Positions 59,906-64,000 of a DNA stretch of 64,000 nucleotides are shown piece by piece. The position numbers and the translations under genes were made by a program. The notes below the pieces were generated by a model. That model was not told the DNA's origin. It saw only the letters and a list, made by a program, of their open reading frames with translations, and ran no database searches. Within the stretch, counting starts at the first letter, position 1. Every line of letters begins with the position of its first letter. The DNA comes from Zychaea mexicana. Taxonomy: Eukaryota > Mucoromycota > Mucoromycetes > Mucorales > Lichtheimiaceae. The stretch lies in NCBI RefSeq assembly GCF_025766255.1, contig NW_026516735.1, forward strand, positions 124,001-188,000, written 5' to 3'.

Positions 59906-62160
59906 TTTTTTTTTTTGTAAGAGAAGAAATTTTATTGTATCGGTGTGAGAAACCGATTTAAATGGAAGATAAGTTTGATACACAGTTGTCTATAAAGCTA
60001 GTTCTTGATGCAGGCGGGTGAGCATGCTCACTGCCTGTTGACCAACGTGATTGGATACGAAGTCGGCGTCCTCAAAAATACGTTTCCAGTGCGCCTGCCA
60101 GATAGCAAGGGCAGTGCAAGCAATAAATAAGTGGAAAGAGAGCATCTTGTATTTGTTGTTAATGTGTGGCGGAGTAGTGTGTGTAAGATGGAGGTGTTGG
60201 TAGTCGAGAGGTGAGGTGTGGCAAGACAGACAGTGGCAACTTGATCCCAGACTGAGCGTTTCCTTGGACAGGTCCAGATAAAGTGGTGATCGGTTACCGT
60301 TGGTCGCAGAAAATGCATGAGTCTGAGGGATAGCTGTCCGGGATCAACTGGTGAAGACGAGCGCGACTGGGGAGCTTGTTGTGGTGCCTGCCAAAAATGT
60401 TTTCATGCTGCTCGGGTTGCCCGCGGATAGGTGACAGGTAATGTTGACAGGGGCGTGAGAAGGGTTTGGCGATACAATTGGTTGGTCAACTCGTCGATGG
60501 CAATTCCTGTCAGTAGGGTAGGCCGGACGAGATTCCTGGGGTCGTAGGTCGCACGGGAGGCAAACGTTGTGTGCGTCGCTGGTGACTCGATAGATATATT
60601 ATAAAATGGCGGACAAAGCTGGGTGCGAGAGAGCACTGACCCCGTTGGTATAATTCGAAAAAACGGAGGAGCCGATTACGATGTTGCTGGCGAGGCGAGT
60701 GTGTGGTACGGCGTAGCAGGCTTGTGTGAGGATCCCGCAAACCAGTGGAATCAAAGGATCTCAGGCGTCAGCGAGCGCGGCTAAGCAAAAACGGATGATT
60801 GGTAGTGACAATGAGTTTGGGTCATTGTGGTTGGCGGTGATCAGAGGAATTACCCATCGTAACTGAAGTGCTTGAAGTTGAGTATCGGGATCAAGGATAG
60901 ACAACCCTCCCTCGTGACGTGGGCGCGTATAGGTTGCGAAGCTGACTGTTGGAAAATTGCGATATTTAAAAAAATCGTATGAGGGCAGACCGAACTTTGT
61001 TGAGGAAAGATGTCAGTGTTGGTAAGATTCTTATAGTATGCCAGAGTCTGCTTGTGACAAGGGAGTTGGCGACCAGGCCACGGCTAGCAATGGATAGATT
61101 GCGAGCAGTGAGAATGTTGACGTGAGTGTAGATTGTATTGAGGAGCTCGCCAAAGAAACGGTCAAGCTGGCGTGGTGCATTGGTAAGAGGATACCCATGT
61201 ATTTGACCGCATCGCCAGCCTGCAAATTGTCCCATTGAGTGATACCCGCTGAGAATAAAGACAGGCGCCAGCGAGGCTGGTCCGCGCCTAATAGAGAGAC
61301 AGCAATCGTTTTATCCCGGTTGATCCGTGCATGGATGTCTGGCCATAGATTTCGACGAGATTTAAACAGGCAGCCAGTTCGTGCGTATCTCGCAAGAATA
61401 ATTTAGACGACATCGGCGTACGCCAAGGTCCTAACAGGCGAGACGTCGGGATATATCGCTGATCTTGGCGGTGATCCAACCGCTGACTGAAAAGAATGTC
61501 AGGGTGTTGCCGGATGGTACATAGAAACGGTTCGATGGCAATGTTGAAAAGCAGACGAGATATTGAGTCACCTTGGCGGAGGCCACGTTGTTGTCCAAAA
61601 GCTGATGAAAAAAGCCGTTGGTATTGATGCAGATTGACGTGTTGAAAAAAAGGGACATCAAGCAATCCACCAGTTCCACTGGGAATCCAAAGTGAAGCTG
61701 ACACTGTTGTAGATCTTGACTATGCAACCGCTCATATGCTTTCCTTCTTCGTCGAGAAGTACTGCCACCCTTGGTAGCTTGAACTTCTGCGCCAGTTCCA
61801 TTGCCAGTCGCGTGATGAAACCGTTGTCAGCAATAAACTGACCAGCCATGAATCCAGTTTGATGTGGATCTATCAAGTCGGGCAAAACAAACTTGACGCG
61901 GTTGGCTATAAGACGAGTAAAAATCTTGGCATCGGTACAGATGAGCGAAATCGGGCGCCAGTTCTTGAGCAGCATGCGATCCCTTTTGTTCGGCAGTAAT
62001 ATAACGGTCGACCGCTGCCATGTTGCTGGAAAAGCGTGCTCGTGTAGCGCAGTGTTGAATACCTGTAGTACAGTTGTACCCCGGTTTTTGCAACCGAGCG
62101 TTTGTTCTCGAAGAACTGTAGATAGGAGTGGCTCGGTAATATTAGAATCATGCGATGATC
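59906..62160 (-). mobile_element. 5'-truncated, decayed LINE (non-LTR retrotransposon)
   Basis: Reverse-transcriptase blocks run leftward on the minus strand: NWRPISLICTDAKIFTRLI (about 61960), LIDPHQTGFMAG, a motif A region interrupted by a frameshift (LLDEE, then KAYERLH in the next frame, about 61730), GLRQGDSISRLLFNIAIEPF (about 61575), and YADV in place of YADD (about 61410). The maturation part follows (HVNILTARNLSIASRGLVANSL, about 61115) and the C-terminal region down to a TAG at 59990. A 12-T run at 59906-59917 is the poly(A) tail on this strand. Multiple frameshifts and the altered active site show it is dead. Left and right limits are approximate. Confidence 0.8.
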
Positions 62161-63020
62161 CAGGGCAGTTGTAGCTAAGTTAAGCTCAATTGTCAGTGAT
62201 CCATTCATACTAGATAGCAATGTGACATGAAGTAAAAGTAAATTAGCATGACACCTACTTGATCCAGCATATGCGACCATTCGGCGTGAAAACAATGTCC
62301 TGTGCTACATAACAGTCAGACAGCCATCCATTGTAGTACGCGTCTTGAATATTGTTTTCGCCTGGATCCTCGATTCTTAGGTTGAGTCCATCCACGAAAC
62401 CGAATACACGTTGCAACGATGGTTCGACATGCTGTATGATTGATGCAAATCGAGCCATTTCTTGCTGTGATGACCAACGAATTCGCCATCGCCTGTCGTT
62501 CTCATTTGAGAAGACCTTGTACAGCGTCTCTAGACCAAGATTCCTTGCTCTCGAAGTAGTAGCTGGCACAACACCATAGAGGGAACCGGTTGTGTCCTGT
62601 CTGTTGTATGTGTGAAGCCAGGTCAGAGTGAGAGCGACCACGCTGCTTTAAAGCCAGATAAAAGCGCACGAACCGGCGATGCAGGCGATCGAAAGCGGCA
62701 ACAGTGCATCCACAGCAACCAATAAACTGTCGGTCAACCCGGTTGGCTAACGTAATGCGTGCAAGCGAATCTTCGTAGCGATTTGGAAGCTCGGACCGTG
62801 TTACGGGGTATCGCATTTTACGCTGTCTACTACTCCACACATCGACGACGATAACGAAGTAAAAATAGAAGAAGGTTGCAGCATAAGTGGCAATAACGAA
62901 AAGGATGAAGAAACGTTTATAGGCATCCTCCGACCCCCCTGATAAAAAATTTCGTAGATTCGGCAAAACTCCTTGTAGGAGGCATTGTTTTGAAGTTAAA
63001 GCTGTAATGGCAAGCGTTAA
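62161..63020 (-). pseudogene. DDE_Tnp_4 (Harbinger-like) transposase fragment, interrupted by LINE
   Basis: The frame ending at 62255 has FGFVDGLNLRIEDPG (first catalytic Asp) and AYYNGWLSDCYV, typical of DDE_Tnp_4 transposases. A good intron (62171-62256; GTAGGT..CTTAG) joins ICWI to NYNCPGSSHDS, the region of the second catalytic Asp, with Ser where Trp is usual. Sequence homologous to the rest of the transposase is then absent and LINE sequence begins. Upstream, a second frame (62502-63068) contains hydrophobic and Arg-rich N-terminal sequence (RYPVTRSELPNRYEDSLARI) without an upstream ATG, and a frameshift near 62640 separates the two frames. Confidence 0.65.
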
Positions 63021-63180
63021 ATAAATAGTGAAGCGAAGTGTAGTACAATGTGATAAAGCTAGGGACAATAGTAGCTTGAAATGAAAATGGAGTCTCTTCT
63101 TTTATATTAAGCTTCTCAATTACTGTATCGTAATACTTATAAAAACATATATCCAGTTCAAGTTATAAAACGCTCTAAAC

Positions 63181-63308
63181 AAGCGTATCCAAAAGCGTAT
63201 CCATTTTCAAAAAAGCGTATCCAAAAGCGTATCCATTTTGAAAAAAGCGTATCCAAAAGCGTATCCATTTTGAAAAAAGCGTATCCAAAAGCGTATCCAT
63301 TTTGAAAA
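63181..63308. repeat. Tandem repeat, four 32-bp units
   Basis: Four near-identical units, each AAGCGTATCC, AAAAGCGTATCC, ATTTTG and AAAA, with one substitution (C for G in the first ATTTTG). GCGTATCC therefore occurs eight times. It lies just upstream of the Harbinger-like transposase fragment (which reads leftward). Confidence 0.9.
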
Positions 63309-64000
63309 ATCCTGCAGATATTGGAGCTCTCCAGATATCTCCAGATTTTGAGACACACTAGTATGCCCCATAAAGCACGGAAACATTATACTCGAATGAT
63401 CCAGTTTATGTAAAACAACATCTGTACAGCAATGAACGCCTATGACCCGAATGGGCTGGCGTGATATGATGTCGTTTGTGATCTTTTAACGATTATTTAC
63501 GGCTGATGATGCACTTGGAATGGTTGTCTTGTTACTAGTTATATTGGTGAATTATAATCCAAAAAAGGAAAAGTATCAGGAAAGAAGGGGATGGGGGATG
63601 GGGGAGATAGCGGATAGTGTTATGCAAGTTGGTTAATATCTTATCAGCAGGATGACTGGGCGTGTATTAGATTGGGATAGCGCAAAGGTCAGGCCAATGA
63701 TCAAAGGGTCTCTGTACAGGGTTCGGGTCAATGTTGTTTATATTGAACAATAAATTGTTTGTTTGGGTTTCGTTTGGTGTAAACATGTGCTGAACGCCGC
63801 AGCCAGCGTCTTCATGGGATCAGTGAAAGACTCGGCCATCGTTGTATCGACTGTGGTGGCGTGTGTAACGAAAATAAAAAACGCTCTCTTGTACGAGTAT
63901 ATGCGCACGGCAATTAACGATTGCTGATCCTCCAAGCCCGCAATGATGGATGTGGGCAGCTTAAAATAGATTGTCAAGAGCAGAATATGGAGCAGCATGG
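63309..64000. other. Right window edge, no secure gene
   Basis: A minus-strand frame at 63738-63998 starts with a hydrophobic stretch (MLLHILLLTIYF) and contains YKRAFFIFVTHAT, loosely like the YKRFFILFVIATYAAT of the Harbinger-like fragment at 62850-62890. It may be another transposon remnant cut by the window edge. No firm call. Confidence 0.3.

Noticed and set aside
63181..63308. Regularly repeated units as a CRISPR array
   Set aside because: Units are contiguous with no variable spacers, and the genome is eukaryotic; it is a tandem repeat.

Overview
The window reads as nuclear DNA of a filamentous fungus, most likely an early-diverging one (Mucoromycota). It has intron-dense genes with short GT..AG introns, abundant Q/N/H and S tracts, and fungal housekeeping genes. 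The transposon complement (pogo, MULE, DDE_Tnp_4 and a LINE-like reverse transcriptase) is of a kind common in Mucoromycota. No rRNA, tRNA or CRISPR array was found. All exon models were built by hand from reading frames, splice consensus and family knowledge, with frame arithmetic checked across each junction; an error of one base is possible at individual junctions.

Layout: 1.6-3.9 kb, VMS1/ANKZF1 (ribosome quality control), minus. 5.46-7.80 kb, a complete pogo/Tigger-type transposon with a frameshifted transposase. 8.4-12.7 kb, a 14-exon DHTKD1-type 2-oxoadipate dehydrogenase E1, minus. 15.5-18.6 kb, PARN deadenylase, plus. 18.9-19.3 kb, a small DASH/Hsk3-like kinetochore subunit, minus, divergent from the RPA-interacting (RPAIN-like) gene at 19.5-20.25 kb. 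That gene converges almost stop-to-stop with an orphan ORF at 20.3-20.8 kb. 21.1-23.7 kb, an Sds3-like subunit of the Rpd3L deacetylase, minus. 23.7-31.4 kb is a long AT-rich stretch without a convincing gene, ending at a tiny spliced zinc-knuckle protein (31.4-31.6 kb). 34.15-34.28 kb holds a strong palindrome. 36.6-38.4 kb is a decayed F-box/LRR gene. 38.6-39.5 kb, Cgi121/TPRKB of KEOPS, plus. 40.0-42.0 kb, a peroxisomal (SKL) aminoglycoside-phosphotransferase-like kinase with a 12-nt microexon, minus. 44.2-47.1 kb, an orphan seven-TM protein. 48.1-51.3 kb, a Cfp1/Spp1-like PHD subunit of COMPASS. 51.7-52.5 kb, a Ser-rich orphan. 53.3-55.25 kb, a secreted GDSL phospholipase B-like enzyme. 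From 56.2 kb to the right edge the window is a transposon graveyard: a MULE pseudogene, a 5'-truncated LINE joined to a DDE_Tnp_4 transposase remnant, and a 4 x 32-bp tandem repeat.

The genes do not form a pathway cluster. They are ordinary housekeeping genes covering translation quality control, mRNA and tRNA metabolism, lysine catabolism, chromatin and lipid metabolism, separated by repeats. The most unusual items are the 27-residue zinc-knuckle gene, the microexon that carries the catalytic Asn of the APH kinase, the in-frame DDE/LINE junction, the orphan seven-TM protein, and the palindrome near 34.2 kb. I did not find an evident new multi-gene system.
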